Shown: positions 1 to 8,505, counted from the first letter of the stretch. The stretch: 64,000 bases of DNA from Kribbella sp. ALI-6-A (GCF_001984195.1 NZ_MTQN01000012.1:2170001-2234000); one strand, 5' to 3'. The notes: a model not told the origin generated them from the letters alone. Translations and numbers: made by a program.

Positions 1-711
1 TTCCCGAACGCGTCCGAGTGGGCCACCCCGGTCGTCCTGGTACTGGCCCTGATCAGCGTCCTGTACGGCGCGCTGGTGGCGATCGGCCAGACCGACATCA
101 AGCGGCTGATCGCCTACACCTCGATCTCGCACTTCGGCTTCATCGTGATGGGCATCTTCGCGCTCACCTCGCAGGGGCTGACCGGGTCGACGCTCTACAT
201 GTTCAACCACGGCCTGTCCACGGCCGCGCTGTTCCTGGTCGCCGGGTACCTGATCTCGCGCCGCGGTTCGGCGCGGATCGCCGACTACGGCGGCGTCGAG
301 AAGGTCGCGCCGGTGCTGGCCGGGACGTTCCTGTTCGCCGGTCTGTCCAGCCTCGCGCTGCCCGGGCTGTCGCCGTTCATCAGCGAGTTCATGGTGCTGG
401 CCGGAACGTTCAGCCGGCACAAGGTGATCGCCGTGATCGCGGTGCTCGGTATCGTGCTGGCCGCGCTCTACATCCTGATCATGTACCAGCGCCTGATGAC
501 CGGGCCGGTCCGCGACGGGATCGAGAAGCTGAAGGACCTGAACTTCCGCGAGGTGTTCGCGATCGCACCGCTGGTGCTGCTGATCGTCGGCTTCGGGTTC
601 TACCCCAAGCCGGTGGTCGACATCATCAAGCCGGCGGTGGAGTCGACGATGCAGCTGGTGGGCGTCAGTGACAAGGCCCCTGAGATCCCCGTGACGGAGG
701 GACAGAAGTGA
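1..711 (+). CDS. nuoM: NADH-quinone oxidoreductase subunit M, 3' end only
   Basis: C-terminal 236 residues of a proton-pumping antiporter-like subunit of respiratory complex I; the reading frame is open through base 1, so the start lies outside the window. The visible part contains the conserved GQTDIKRLIAYTSISHFGF stretch (residues about 29-47 of the fragment) typical of NuoM/ND4, followed by several hydrophobic helices. The stop overlaps the GTG start of nuoN by 4 bp, as expected inside a nuo operon. It differs clearly from the other nuoM at 52520, so the window holds parts of two complex I sets. The subunit sits in the cytoplasmic membrane arm. Identification is firm; only completeness is lacking. 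Confidence 0.95.
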   Translation, partial: FPNASEWATPVVLVLALISVLYGALVAIGQTDIKRLIAYTSISHFGFIVMGIFALTSQGLTGSTLYMFNHGLSTAALFLVAGYLISRRGSARIADYGGVEKVAPVLAGTFLFAGLSSLALPGLSPFISEFMVLAGTFSRHKVIAVIAVLGIVLAALYILIMYQRLMTGPVRDGIEKLKDLNFREVFAIAPLVLLIVGFGFYPKPVVDIIKPAVESTMQLVGVSDKAPEIPVTEGQK

Positions 712-2309
712 GTGCAGTGCTGACGGCGCAGGTTCTGCCGCTGGCGGACTTCGTCGCGCCCAAGATCGAGTACAACGAGCTGATGCCGTTGTTCGTGGTC
801 TTCGGCGCGGCCTGCCTCGGCGTACTCGTCGAGGCCTTCCTTCCGCGGACCTGGCGGCACCTGGTCCAGGTCGCGCTCGCGATCGTCGGCGTGGTGGTGG
901 CCGGCGTCCTGACCGTGCTGCTGATGGCCGACGAGAAAAAGCTGCTCGCGGCGCAGGGCGCGATCTCGGTGGACGGCCCCGCGCTGTACACCTGGGTGAT
1001 CCTGCTGGCGCTGACGCTGATCAGCCTGCTGCTGTTCGCCGAGCGCTCGGTCGACGGAGGCCTGTCGGCGTTCGCCGGCCAGGCGGCCGCCGTACCGGGT
1101 AGTGAGGCCGAGCGCGAGGGCACCGCGGCGAAGGTCGAGCACAGCGAGGTCTTCCCGCTGACGATGTTCGCGATCGGCGGCATGATGCTGTTCGCGTCGG
1201 CCAACGACCTGCTGCTGCTGTTCGTCGCGCTCGAGGTCTTCTCGCTGCCGCTGTACCTTCTCTGCGGGCTGGCGCGGCGCCGCCGGCTGATCTCGCAGGA
1301 AGCCGCGATGAAGTACTTCCTGCTCGGCTCGTTCGCCTCGGCGTTCCTGCTGTTCGGCATCGCCCTGCTCTACGGGTACGCCGGCACCATGTCGCTCGGC
1401 GGCATCGCCGACGCGCTGGCCACCAAGACCGGTGGCGACGCGATCCTGCTGGCCGGCACCGGCCTGCTCGGGGTCGGCCTGCTGTTCAAGGTCGGCGCCG
1501 TGCCGTTCCACTCCTGGACGCCGGACGTCTACCAGGGCGCGCCGACGCCGGTCACCGGGTTCATGGCGGCCTGCACCAAGATCGCCGCGTTCATCGCGTT
1601 GATGCGGGTCTTCTACGTCGCCTTCGGCGGGACCCGCTGGGACTGGGCGCCGATGATGTGGATCGTCGCGATCCTCACCATGGTGGTCGGCTCGATCGTC
1701 GCGATCACCCAGACCGACGTGAAGCGGATGCTCGCCTACTCCTCGATCGCGCACGCGGGCTTCCTGCTGACCGCGTTCATCGGGCTGGCGCAGGCCGGCA
1801 GCGGCGTGCTGAACGGGATCACCTCGACCCAGGCGGTGCTGTTCTACCTGGTCACCTACGGTTTCCCGACGATCGGCGCGTTCGCCGTGGTCACGCTGGT
1901 GCGTGACGCCGGCGGCGAGGCGACCCACCTGTCGCGGTGGGCCGGGCTGGGTAAGAAGTCGCCGCTGCTGGGCGGCATCTTCGCCTTCTTCCTGCTGTCG
2001 TTCGCCGGGATCCCGCTGACCGCCGGCTTCACCGGCAAGTGGGCCGTGTTCACCGCGGCCTGGACCGGTGGCGCCTGGCCGCTGGTCGTGGTCGCGGTGC
2101 TGTGCAGCCTGGTCGCCGCGTTCTTCTACGTCCGCGTGATCGTGCTGATGTTCTTCTCCGACCTGCCGGACGACGCTCCGGACGTGGTGCTGCCCGGGTG
2201 GCAGACCACGGCCGCCGTCGCCCTGGGTCTCGCCGCCACGGTGGTGCTCGGTCTGGTTCCCGGCCCGATGCTCGACCTGGCGGCCCGTGCGGGTGAGTTC
2301 ATCCGTTGA
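708..2309 (+). CDS. nuoN: NADH-quinone oxidoreductase subunit N
   Basis: Membrane-arm proton-translocating subunit of complex I, 533 aa, normal length for actinobacterial NuoN. It is hydrophobic throughout, with the antiporter-family core at about residues 255-285 (LLFKVGAVPFHSWTPDVY) and the second conserved lysine region QTDVKRMLAYSSIAHAGF near residues 335-352. The GTG start overlaps the nuoM stop by 4 bp, indicating translational coupling. Its stop overlaps the TTG start of the polyprenyl synthase downstream. An insertion of about 25 mostly hydrophilic residues near residues 120-145 separates two early helices, a common variation. It is the last gene of the first nuo operon. A second, shorter nuoN is at 54067. 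Confidence 0.96.
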   Translation: MSAVLTAQVLPLADFVAPKIEYNELMPLFVVFGAACLGVLVEAFLPRTWRHLVQVALAIVGVVVAGVLTVLLMADEKKLLAAQGAISVDGPALYTWVILLALTLISLLLFAERSVDGGLSAFAGQAAAVPGSEAEREGTAAKVEHSEVFPLTMFAIGGMMLFASANDLLLLFVALEVFSLPLYLLCGLARRRRLISQEAAMKYFLLGSFASAFLLFGIALLYGYAGTMSLGGIADALATKTGGDAILLAGTGLLGVGLLFKVGAVPFHSWTPDVYQGAPTPVTGFMAACTKIAAFIALMRVFYVAFGGTRWDWAPMMWIVAILTMVVGSIVAITQTDVKRMLAYSSIAHAGFLLTAFIGLAQAGSGVLNGITSTQAVLFYLVTYGFPTIGAFAVVTLVRDAGGEATHLSRWAGLGKKSPLLGGIFAFFLLSFAGIPLTAGFTGKWAVFTAAWTGGAWPLVVVAVLCSLVAAFFYVRVIVLMFFSDLPDDAPDVVLPGWQTTAAVALGLAATVVLGLVPGPMLDLAARAGEFIR

Positions 2310-3328
2310 GTAAGACTCCGCAGCCGGCGCAGAGCCTGGGATTCGCGTTCGCCGACGAGGCGCTCGAGTCCCGGGTCCGTGCTGGGCTGGAACGGGTCGA
2401 GCAGGCGCTGCGCGACTCCACCCAGTCCGAGGCGCCGTTCGTCACCCAGGCGGCCCAGCACGTCATGGTGGCCGGGGGCAAGCGCTTCCGCCCGCTGCTG
2501 GTCCTGCTGGCCGCGGAGTTCGGGCCCCGGCCCGATGCCCCCGAGGTGGTCGACTCGGCCGTCGTGGTCGAGCTGACCCACGTCGCGACGCTGCACCACG
2601 ACGACGTGATGGACGAGGCCGCGCTGCGCCGGGGAAGCTCCACGGCCAACGCGGCCTGGGACAACTCGGTCGCGATCCTGGCCGGTGACTGGCTGTTCGC
2701 CAAGGCGTCCGACCTGGTCGCGTCGCTCGGCCCGGAGGCGGTCCGGATCCAGGCCCGCACCTTCGGCCGGCTGGTCGAGGGCCAGATCCGGGAGACCCTC
2801 GGCGTCGGGCAAGGCCAGGACCCGCTGGCCCACTACCTGTCGGTGGTCGCGGACAAGACCGGCTCGCTGATCGCGACGTCGGCGTTGTTCGGCGCCCGGT
2901 TCGCCGGGGCGTCCGAAGAGGTGCAGGAAGCTCTGCGTGCCTTCGGCGAGGAGATCGGCGCGGCCTTCCAGCTTGCCGACGACATCCTCGACGTCACCTC
3001 GGAGTCCGGCCAGTCCGGCAAGACTCCCGGGACGGATCTCCGCGAGGGCGTCCCGACCCTGCCGGTGCTGATCTTCCGGGCCCAGGCCGACCCGTCCAAG
3101 CCCGAGGACGCCCGGCTGCTCGAGTTGCTCGACTCCGACCTGACCGACGACGCCAAGCTCGCCGAGGCGCTGGCCGCTCTCCGGGCCCACCCGTCCCTGC
3201 AGCAGGCCGAGGACGACGTACGCCGCCGGGCCGACGACGCGCGTAAGCTGCTCGCCGACCTTCCCGAAGGCGTGCCGCGGTCCGCCCTCGAGTCCCTCTG
3301 CGACCTGGTCGTCACCCGCTCGGTGTGA
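2306..3328 (+). CDS. Polyprenyl (probably long-chain) diphosphate synthase
   Basis: Trans-isoprenyl diphosphate synthase, 340 aa, which condenses isopentenyl diphosphate onto an allylic primer. GGKRFRPLL is at residues 57-65, the first aspartate-rich motif DDVMD at 99-103 with HH just before it, and the second, DDILD, at 225-229 with the downstream basic segment. The TTG start overlaps the nuoN stop by 4 bp, so it belongs to the nuo transcript. A polyprenyl synthase at the end of a nuo operon is a familiar actinobacterial arrangement and suggests it makes the side chain of menaquinone, the electron acceptor of complex I; that role is inferred from context. Chain length cannot be read from sequence alone. 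Confidence 0.93.
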   Translation: MSKTPQPAQSLGFAFADEALESRVRAGLERVEQALRDSTQSEAPFVTQAAQHVMVAGGKRFRPLLVLLAAEFGPRPDAPEVVDSAVVVELTHVATLHHDDVMDEAALRRGSSTANAAWDNSVAILAGDWLFAKASDLVASLGPEAVRIQARTFGRLVEGQIRETLGVGQGQDPLAHYLSVVADKTGSLIATSALFGARFAGASEEVQEALRAFGEEIGAAFQLADDILDVTSESGQSGKTPGTDLREGVPTLPVLIFRAQADPSKPEDARLLELLDSDLTDDAKLAEALAALRAHPSLQQAEDDVRRRADDARKLLADLPEGVPRSALESLCDLVVTRSV

Positions 3329-3349
3329 GGCTGCTGCCTCCCGGCTGTG

Positions 3350-3967
3350 TCATGCAGTCGGGAGGAGCTCGTTGGTTTCGGGCCGGTCTTCGAAGGTGAT
3401 CTTCTCCAGCCGATCGGCCTGACCTCTGCTCAGCACGATGGCCGACACCGCACCCGGCACCACCGAGCCGGGATCCTCTGCGGCCTGCTTCACCAGCTCG
3501 GGCCAGCGGCGACTGTGCTTGAGCATGCTGCCCGCCCGCACCACTCGGCGCCGATCCTGTTGCCCGCGCCGGGCGATCTCTTCTGGTACGTCGAGCATGA
3601 TGAGATGCACCGCGAGTCCCGCGCTGCGGGCCGCTCGACCGATCAGCTGCCGGGCCCAGGGCCGCGTCGCGCAGTCGTGCACGACCAACGGCCCGCCACG
3701 ACGCATCGCCCGCAGTACGAGCACGTAGTACGACAGGTGCAGCACCGGTCGCCACCACGCGTACGGGATGCCGCCGAGCGCCGGCCGCCACCGCTCGCGA
3801 ACGACCTCGGAGTCGAGCACCCGCGTCGTCTCTCCCGGAAACAGCCGCCGCAACAGCGTGCTCTTGCCCGCCCCGGGAATCCCTGCCAGCACCACCACGG
3901 ACCCGGCCGGATACCGCAACTCCGACGCCGTCACCCGCCGGGACCCCACCACCATCGAACCTGCCAC
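3350..3967 (-). CDS. P-loop ATPase / kinase-like protein
   Basis: A 205 aa soluble protein with a clear Walker A motif, GIPGAGKST, at residues 29-37, preceded by a hydrophobic beta strand (SVVVLA). LVVHDCATR near residue 95 could be the Walker B-like strand, and an Arg-rich segment (RRGQQDRRR, about residue 137) may be a lid. The layout is that of AAA_33 / polynucleotide kinase-like proteins that phosphorylate small molecules or nucleic acid ends. The substrate cannot be read from the sequence. The gene converges on the polyprenyl synthase, with 21 bp between the stops, and has no obvious operon partner. Its 5' flank (3968-4073) shows no feature I can name. Confidence 0.7.
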   Translation of the reverse strand: MAGSMVVGSRRVTASELRYPAGSVVVLAGIPGAGKSTLLRRLFPGETTRVLDSEVVRERWRPALGGIPYAWWRPVLHLSYYVLVLRAMRRGGPLVVHDCATRPWARQLIGRAARSAGLAVHLIMLDVPEEIARRGQQDRRRVVRAGSMLKHSRRWPELVKQAAEDPGSVVPGAVSAIVLSRGQADRLEKITFEDRPETNELLPTA

Positions 3968-4073
3968 GGAAGCTCCCTTCGCCCCTTTGCACGATGGTGG
4001 CGTACGGCGCTGAGAACTTCCTTGGAATCGACTGAGAGCGACTTTCGCTGGCGGCCGGGAGTAGCGGGCCGGG

Positions 4074-4409
4074 TTACTGGTCCTCGTGCCGGCTGCCGGC
4101 CTTCGCCAGTCCGCGGCTCACCAGGTAGCCGATGGTCAGCAGGGTGACGTAGAACCATGCCCGCTCGGCGCCGAACCCGTCCTGCCCGTCGCCGTTGTCA
4201 CCGACGACCGCCGCGGCGATCAGGACCGCCAGCACCGCGGCGACGTACGCGATCAGTTCGGTGGTCTTGAACGCCGCCTTGGTCTCCGATCCTCAGCGGC
4301 GTTCCGGACCCAGGACGGGACCGCCGGGCGGCTGCGACTGCGGAGCACCAACGGGTGGCTGCGCCCCCCGGTCATTCCCGGCCGACCAGCGTCCCGTTGC
4401 CGCAGGCAT
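4074..4409 (-). pseudogene. Small actinobacterial membrane protein with in-frame TGA
   Basis: Read from an ATG at 4409, the minus strand gives 38 codons of a Pro/Gln/Gly-rich N-terminus, then TGA (4293-4295), and then in the same frame 72 codons that begin GSETKAAFKTTELIAY and contain two membrane helices (about AAVLAVLIAAAVV and WFYVTLLTIGYLV), ending in TAA. From memory, small actinobacterial membrane proteins carry a disordered N-terminus joined directly to a GSETKAAFKTTE-like segment, so the two halves look like one gene. No ATG, GTG or TTG follows the TGA before the first helix. Possible explanations are a nonsense mutation, a sequencing error, or an unusual start. The cupin gene lies 35 bp upstream on the same strand. 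Confidence 0.6.
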
Positions 4410-4444
4410 CGATCTCCGCGGCCGGGTTGAAACGAAGGTGGTGG

Positions 4445-4900
4445 TCAGCGGGCCTGCCAGGTCGGGCTGTCGACGTAGTGGTTGTCGTAGGTGTCGCTGG
4501 TGGTGGCCAGTACGGCGGGGTCGGTGTCGCCGCGGTAGACGCCTTCGAGCAGGCGGTAGTAGTCGAAGCGGGGCTTGGCGTGGGTGAGGACGAACAGGAC
4601 TTCGGTGGGCTCCTCACCGGCGGCTTCGAAGGCGTGCGGGGTGTTCGGGGGGACGACCAGGAAGTCGCCGGTGTGCAGGGTGATCAGGTCGTCGCCGGTG
4701 AGGACGCGGAGGTTGCCGGTGAGTACATAGAACAGCTCGGAGGCCTCGCGGTGCAGGTGCGGGGGAGCGCCTTCCTTGCCGGGCTGGAAGACCGAGCGGT
4801 GGCTGGTCAGGTGGCCGTTGGTGGCCGGGGTGTCGGCGAGCAGCGTGACTCCGCTGGCGGCGAGTACTTCGGCGTCGGTGGCGCGGACGAGAACGGTCAT
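4445..4900 (-). CDS. Cupin-domain protein
   Basis: A single-domain cupin of 151 aa. Motif 1 (PPHLHREASELFYVLTGNL, residues 46-64) has the usual metal ligands H48, H50 and E54, and motif 2 (GDFLVVPPNTPHAF, 78-91) has H89. It is therefore a probable metal-binding beta-barrel, either a small dioxygenase/isomerase or a binding protein; the substrate is unknown. It starts at ATG 4900 with GGAG-like sequence upstream. A 21-bp box 16-36 nt before its start closely matches one upstream of the Rrf2 regulator gene next door, so it is likely part of that regulon. The C-terminal 55 residues (after about 100) lie outside the barrel and are Tyr/Asp-rich. Confidence 0.85.
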   Translation of the reverse strand: MTVLVRATDAEVLAASGVTLLADTPATNGHLTSHRSVFQPGKEGAPPHLHREASELFYVLTGNLRVLTGDDLITLHTGDFLVVPPNTPHAFEAAGEEPTEVLFVLTHAKPRFDYYRLLEGVYRGDTDPAVLATTSDTYDNHYVDSPTWQAR

Positions 4901-4915
4901 GAAAAGCTCCTATTG

Positions 4916-4936
4916 TTGATGTCGAATGTCCAGAAT
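4916..4936 (-). promoter_or_regulatory. Putative Rrf2-type operator before cupin gene
   Basis: On the minus strand this 21-mer starts ATTCTGGA and ends with ACATCAA. It lies 16-36 nt upstream of the cupin ATG. Aligned without gaps to the box at 5455-5475 it reads ATTCTGGAYATYYNAYAT plus CWA, so 15 of 21 positions are identical and most differences are transitions. Repetition of a box before both the cupin gene and the regulator gene argues for a binding site rather than chance. Confidence 0.5.
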
Positions 4937-4967
4937 CGGGGTGCGGAAGAACGCCGGCGAGCCGTTC

Positions 4968-5450
4968 TCAGGATTTGAGGTTGGCGAACCAGGCGCGGGT
5001 GTTGTCCGGCGTCTGCGGGAAGGTCTGCTCGACCTCGGCGACGATGTCGGCGATGGTGCGCGCGGCCAGTTCCCGCCGGTAGACGAGCTCCGCCCGGCGC
5101 ATCGAGCTCGCGACCAGGCAGGTCTTGCGGTAGTCGGCCAACGGGTCGGCGCCCGGGCCATCCTTGAGGATCTCGGTGCAGCGGAACGCGTCCTCCGCGC
5201 CGTCGATCGCGACCACGACGTCCAGCAGCGTGATGTCCTCCGGCCGTCGGGCCAGCTGGAAACCGCCCTTCGGGCCCGAGGTCGACGACATGATGCCGGC
5301 CCGGGCCAGCGCCTGGAGCTGTTTGTTCAGGTACGCCGTGGGCAGGTTGTAGAAGGCGGCGAGCTTCTTCGCGGTGACGGTCTCACCCGGGATCCAGCAC
5401 AGGTTCACGCAGCTGTGCAGGGCCCACTCGACGCCCTCGTTCATCTTCAT
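4968..5450 (-). CDS. Rrf2-family transcriptional regulator
   Basis: A 160 aa protein with the Rrf2 winged-helix fold: MNEGVEWALHSCVNL at the N-terminus, the recognition segment LPTAYLNKQLQALARAGI (about 36-53), and the wing S-GPKGGFQLAR (about 58-68). Family members sense redox state, nitric oxide, iron-sulfur status or small ligands. Here the central region has only two spaced cysteines (FRC and KTC, about 20 residues apart), not the usual three-cysteine cluster, so a [2Fe-2S] sensor is doubtful and a thiol or ligand sensor is possible. It lies downstream of a box shared with the neighbouring cupin gene and diverges from the DUF899 gene at 5517, which it may also control. Autorepression is likely by family habit. 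Confidence 0.88.
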   Translation of the reverse strand: MKMNEGVEWALHSCVNLCWIPGETVTAKKLAAFYNLPTAYLNKQLQALARAGIMSSTSGPKGGFQLARRPEDITLLDVVVAIDGAEDAFRCTEILKDGPGADPLADYRKTCLVASSMRRAELVYRRELAARTIADIVAEVEQTFPQTPDNTRAWFANLKS

Positions 5451-5454
5451 AACC

Positions 5455-5475
5455 TAGATATTAGATATCCAGAAT
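5455..5475. promoter_or_regulatory. Putative Rrf2-type operator in divergent rrf2/DUF899 gap
   Basis: A 21-bp box matching the one before the cupin gene. It lies 5-25 nt before the Rrf2 gene start and about 42 bp before the DUF899 gene start. It contains a dyad GATATTAGATATC (5457-5469: arms GATAT and ATATC, 3-nt spacer). It overlaps where ribosomes or RNA polymerase would engage for the regulator gene, consistent with autorepression. The site is seen directly; the binding protein is inferred. Confidence 0.5.
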
Positions 5476-5516
5476 AGACATGTCAAGAGAGGCTTGACGA
5501 CTCCGACGTACCGGAC

Positions 5517-6257
5517 ATGACTGAGAACATGAGCTACCCACCGATCGTCGACCGCGCCACCTTCCAGCGGGAGGTGGACCAACTCCGCGCCCGGGAGAAG
5601 GCGCACACCAGACAAGGCGACGCGATCGCCGCGGCCCGACGGCGACTGCCGATGGTCGAGGTCGATCCCCGCCTGGAACTGACCGGGCCCGACGGCCCGA
5701 CCACTCTGCTGGACGCCTTCGAGGGACGTCGCCAGCTGATCGCGTACTACTTCATGTGGCACCGAGGCCACCCCGCGTCCGAGCAGTGCGAGGGCTGCAC
5801 CTGGTGTACGACGCACGTCGCGGAGCTGTCGTACCTGCACTCGCGCGACATCACCTTCGCCGTCTTCTGCCAGGGCCCGTACGACGAAAGCCGGCGCTAC
5901 CGCGACTTCATGGGCTGGACGATGCCCTGGTACTCGGCCGATCCCTCGAAGGCCGAGCTGCTGGTCGGCCGGACGGTCGGCATGATGCACCTGGTCTGCT
6001 ACGTCCGCGACGGCGACCGGGTCTTCGAGACGTACTGGACCACCCAGCGCGGGGTGGAAATCCTGGACAACAGCTACTCGCTGATGGACCTGACCGTCTA
6101 CGGCCGGCAGGAGGTTCAGGAGGAGTCGCCGGAAGGCTGGCCGCAGCCGTGGGGCACCAACGCCCGTCCCGACTTCCACACCGTTGACGGGCGGCCGATC
6201 GCCCAGTGGTCCCGCGTCGAGGCCGGCCGGTCGGACGATCTCGGCACCGCGGGATGA
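5517..6257 (+). CDS. DUF899 thioredoxin-fold protein
   Basis: A 246 aa soluble protein of the DUF899 family, predicted to have a thioredoxin-like fold. The hallmark is CEGCTWC at residues 91-97, followed by the family's WYSADPSK-like segment and a C-terminal W-P-Q-P-W stretch. The N-terminal part (LRAREKAHTRQGDAIAAARRRLPMV) is a basic helix also typical of the family. The molecular function of the family is not established; cysteine chemistry is a reasonable guess. The ATG is 66 bp from the divergent Rrf2 gene, and a repeated operator-like box lies in between, so redox-linked control by that regulator is plausible. A strong hairpin follows the gene. Confidence 0.83.
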   Translation: MTENMSYPPIVDRATFQREVDQLRAREKAHTRQGDAIAAARRRLPMVEVDPRLELTGPDGPTTLLDAFEGRRQLIAYYFMWHRGHPASEQCEGCTWCTTHVAELSYLHSRDITFAVFCQGPYDESRRYRDFMGWTMPWYSADPSKAELLVGRTVGMMHLVCYVRDGDRVFETYWTTQRGVEILDNSYSLMDLTVYGRQEVQEESPEGWPQPWGTNARPDFHTVDGRPIAQWSRVEAGRSDDLGTAG

Positions 6258-6279
6258 ACCGGACCCCGAACAGAAACCG

Positions 6280-6317
6280 GGGACCTCGGACAGGCTATTT
6301 CCTGTCCGAGGTCCCCA
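6280..6317. terminator. Strong bidirectional hairpin terminator
   Basis: A perfect 16-bp stem (6280-6295 with 6302-6317, arm beginning GGGGACCTCGG) around a 6-nt CTATTT loop, between the convergent DUF899 and phoX genes. Half of the arm (GTGTCCGAGGTCCC) is repeated once more at 6323-6336. There is no long T-tract, as usual in high-GC actinobacteria. It can serve both strands. Confidence 0.8.
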
Positions 6318-6369
6318 CGCGGTGTCCGAGGTCCCAGTAGGGCGCCGGGCCGAGCAGAAGGGCCCGGTG

Positions 6370-8439
6370 TCAGCTACCGACGCGGCCGTTGTCCTTGCGC
6401 CAGACGCAGGAGATCGCCGGGCGCGGGTAGTTGTGCGTGTGCGGCCAGGTCGACGACGGCTTCTCGAACGTCGCGTCGTCGGTCTCGCCCGGGTGCTGGA
6501 CGGCGACGAACGCGGTCTTGTCGTCCTCGCTGATCAGCGGACCGCAGGCCTCGGCCGCGAACGGCACCGACAGGAACTGCTTGACCTGACCGCGCTTCGG
6601 CCCGGCGACCGGCACGGTGAAGATGCCGTCGTTGGAGCCGAGCACGTTGCCGTCGGTGGAGATCCACAGGTTGCCGGAGCCGTCGAAGGCGACGTTGTCC
6701 GGGCAGGAGATCGGGCTGACCTTCGACTTGTCGTACCCGCCGAAGTAGGTCTCCTGCGCCGCCGGGTCGCCGCAGACCAGGAAGAGCGTCCAGAAGAAGC
6801 CGGTCTTGGCCGCGTCGTCGCCCTCCTCGGTGAGTTCCAGGATGTAGCCGTTGCGGTTGCCGGACTGCTCGACCAGCGGACCGCCGAGGGTCGCCCGGGT
6901 GTGCGACTTGGCCAGCGGGTTCGCCTCGTCGACCGCGAACGTGCCGCCGCGGTTGGAGTTGTTGGTCATCGCGGCGTACACCCGGCCGTTGACCGGGTTG
7001 CGCTCGATGTCCTCGGGCCGGTCCATCCGGGTGGCGCCGACCTTGTCGGCGGCGATCCGGACGTCGATCAGCACGTCGGCGACCGACATGCCGTCGATGA
7101 ACGACTTCTTGTCCGAGGTCAGCGGAATCCAGGTGCCGGTCCCGTCGTACAGGCCGTCCTCGGCGCCGTCGCCGGTGAACTTGGCGACGTACAGCGTGCC
7201 CTCGTCCAGCAGGCCGAAGTTGCGCTTGCGGTTGTCCGGGTCGTACTTGCCGGTCGAGACGAACTTGTAGACGTACTCGCCACGCTCGTCGTCACCGAGG
7301 TAGACCGCGATCCGGCCGTCGGCGGTGATCGTGGTGGTGGCGCCCTCGTGCTTCATCCGGCCGAGCATGGTGAGCTTGCGCGGCGTCGCGTGCGGCTCGT
7401 ACGGGTCGACCTCGACGATCCAGCCGGTGCGGAACGCCTCGGTCGGGTTCTTGGTCAGGTCGAAGCGCGGGTCGACGATGCTCCACTCGCGGGCCGACTT
7501 GGTCACCGTCGTCGGTACGCCGTACCGCTTGTAGCTGGTGGTGTACTCGGCCGGGACCGCGCCGCTGACGTCGAAGTAGCCGTTGAAGTTCTCCTCGCCG
7601 GACAGGATCGTGCCCCACGGGGTGACACCGCCGGCGCAGTTGCCGAAGGTGCCGTAGGCAACCTTTCCGACGCGGCGGTCGGCGGCGGCCGGGCCGGACA
7701 CGTCGAACTTCGTGGTGGCGGTGATCCGGCGGTTGTAGCGGCTGCCCTGCTTGTCGCGGCGCCACTGGCCGCTGCGGCCGACGCGCTCGATCTGGACCAC
7801 CGACATGCCGTGCGCGGCCAGACCGATCTTCGCGATCGTCTTGGCGTCGTACTTGCCGGTCGGCAGCATCAGGTTCTCGTCGGTGTACTCGTGGTTGCAG
7901 ACGAGCAGCGCCTTCCGCTCGTCGCGCAGCGGCACGATCATCGTGTAGTCGTTGTTGTAGCCGAACTGCTTGGCCTGCGCCTCGGGCGTCTGGCGGTTCA
8001 CGTCGAACCGCGGCGCGCCGTACTCGACCGGGTCGCCCCAGGCGATCACGACGGCCTGCTCGTAGCCCTTGGGCACGACCAGGTCGTCCTTGCGGTTCGG
8101 CGGGACGACGCTGTGCGTCAGCTCGCCCTGCGGACCGCCGAAGCCGGGGAAGGCGCCGTTGCCGCGGCCGCCACTCGCGGCGGTGGAGAAGTCGGCGGCG
8201 GCGGGCCGGTTCACGGCCAGCGTGGCGACGCCGGCCACCGCGGCGCTCGCGACACCCGCCTTGAGCATGTTGCGCCGGGAGAACGCGGTCTGCAGGACGG
8301 TCTGGATGTGCTCGTTGCCGGATGTGTTCGGCTCGGCGTGGTCACACTGGTTGGCGCACTTCAGCTCGCAGGTACGGAACGACCTGGACCCGTGGCGGGT
8401 GCCGATCTGGCTGATCAGCGGGAGGAACTTGGGGCTCAC
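6370..8439 (-). CDS. phoX: PhoX-family alkaline phosphatase, Tat-exported
   Basis: A 689 aa PhoX (DUF839) protein, an extracellular phosphatase that releases phosphate from organic phosphoesters. The family uses calcium and iron cofactors. The N-terminus carries the family's cysteine triplet (C24, C28, C32 in CELKCANQCDH) before a twin-arginine signal SRRNMLKAG (54-62), followed by a hydrophobic core and AAA cleavage region, so export is by Tat. The body contains LLVCNHEYTDENLM, which includes the cysteine that binds iron in characterised PhoX enzymes, and conserved E-G-E-Y and HPGE segments near the C-terminus. A PHO-box-like direct repeat 67 bp upstream points to phosphate-starvation control. 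The gene forms a single transcription unit that ends at the hairpin at 6280-6317. Confidence 0.92.
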   Translation of the reverse strand: MSPKFLPLISQIGTRHGSRSFRTCELKCANQCDHAEPNTSGNEHIQTVLQTAFSRRNMLKAGVASAAVAGVATLAVNRPAAADFSTAASGGRGNGAFPGFGGPQGELTHSVVPPNRKDDLVVPKGYEQAVVIAWGDPVEYGAPRFDVNRQTPEAQAKQFGYNNDYTMIVPLRDERKALLVCNHEYTDENLMLPTGKYDAKTIAKIGLAAHGMSVVQIERVGRSGQWRRDKQGSRYNRRITATTKFDVSGPAAADRRVGKVAYGTFGNCAGGVTPWGTILSGEENFNGYFDVSGAVPAEYTTSYKRYGVPTTVTKSAREWSIVDPRFDLTKNPTEAFRTGWIVEVDPYEPHATPRKLTMLGRMKHEGATTTITADGRIAVYLGDDERGEYVYKFVSTGKYDPDNRKRNFGLLDEGTLYVAKFTGDGAEDGLYDGTGTWIPLTSDKKSFIDGMSVADVLIDVRIAADKVGATRMDRPEDIERNPVNGRVYAAMTNNSNRGGTFAVDEANPLAKSHTRATLGGPLVEQSGNRNGYILELTEEGDDAAKTGFFWTLFLVCGDPAAQETYFGGYDKSKVSPISCPDNVAFDGSGNLWISTDGNVLGSNDGIFTVPVAGPKRGQVKQFLSVPFAAEACGPLISEDDKTAFVAVQHPGETDDATFEKPSSTWPHTHNYPRPAISCVWRKDNGRVGS

Positions 8440-8505
8440 TTCGGACTCTCCGGTGCTCGCAGGAAAGGTTCGGCGTCGCCGCGAGGCTAGGGATCCGAAG
8501 CGGAA

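Noticed and set aside
600..1928. Long minus-strand open frame opposite nuoN
   Set aside because: Arg/Gln/Asp/His-rich translation without fold-like pattern, exactly antisense to a clear nuoN; GC-rich codon structure opens such shadow frames.
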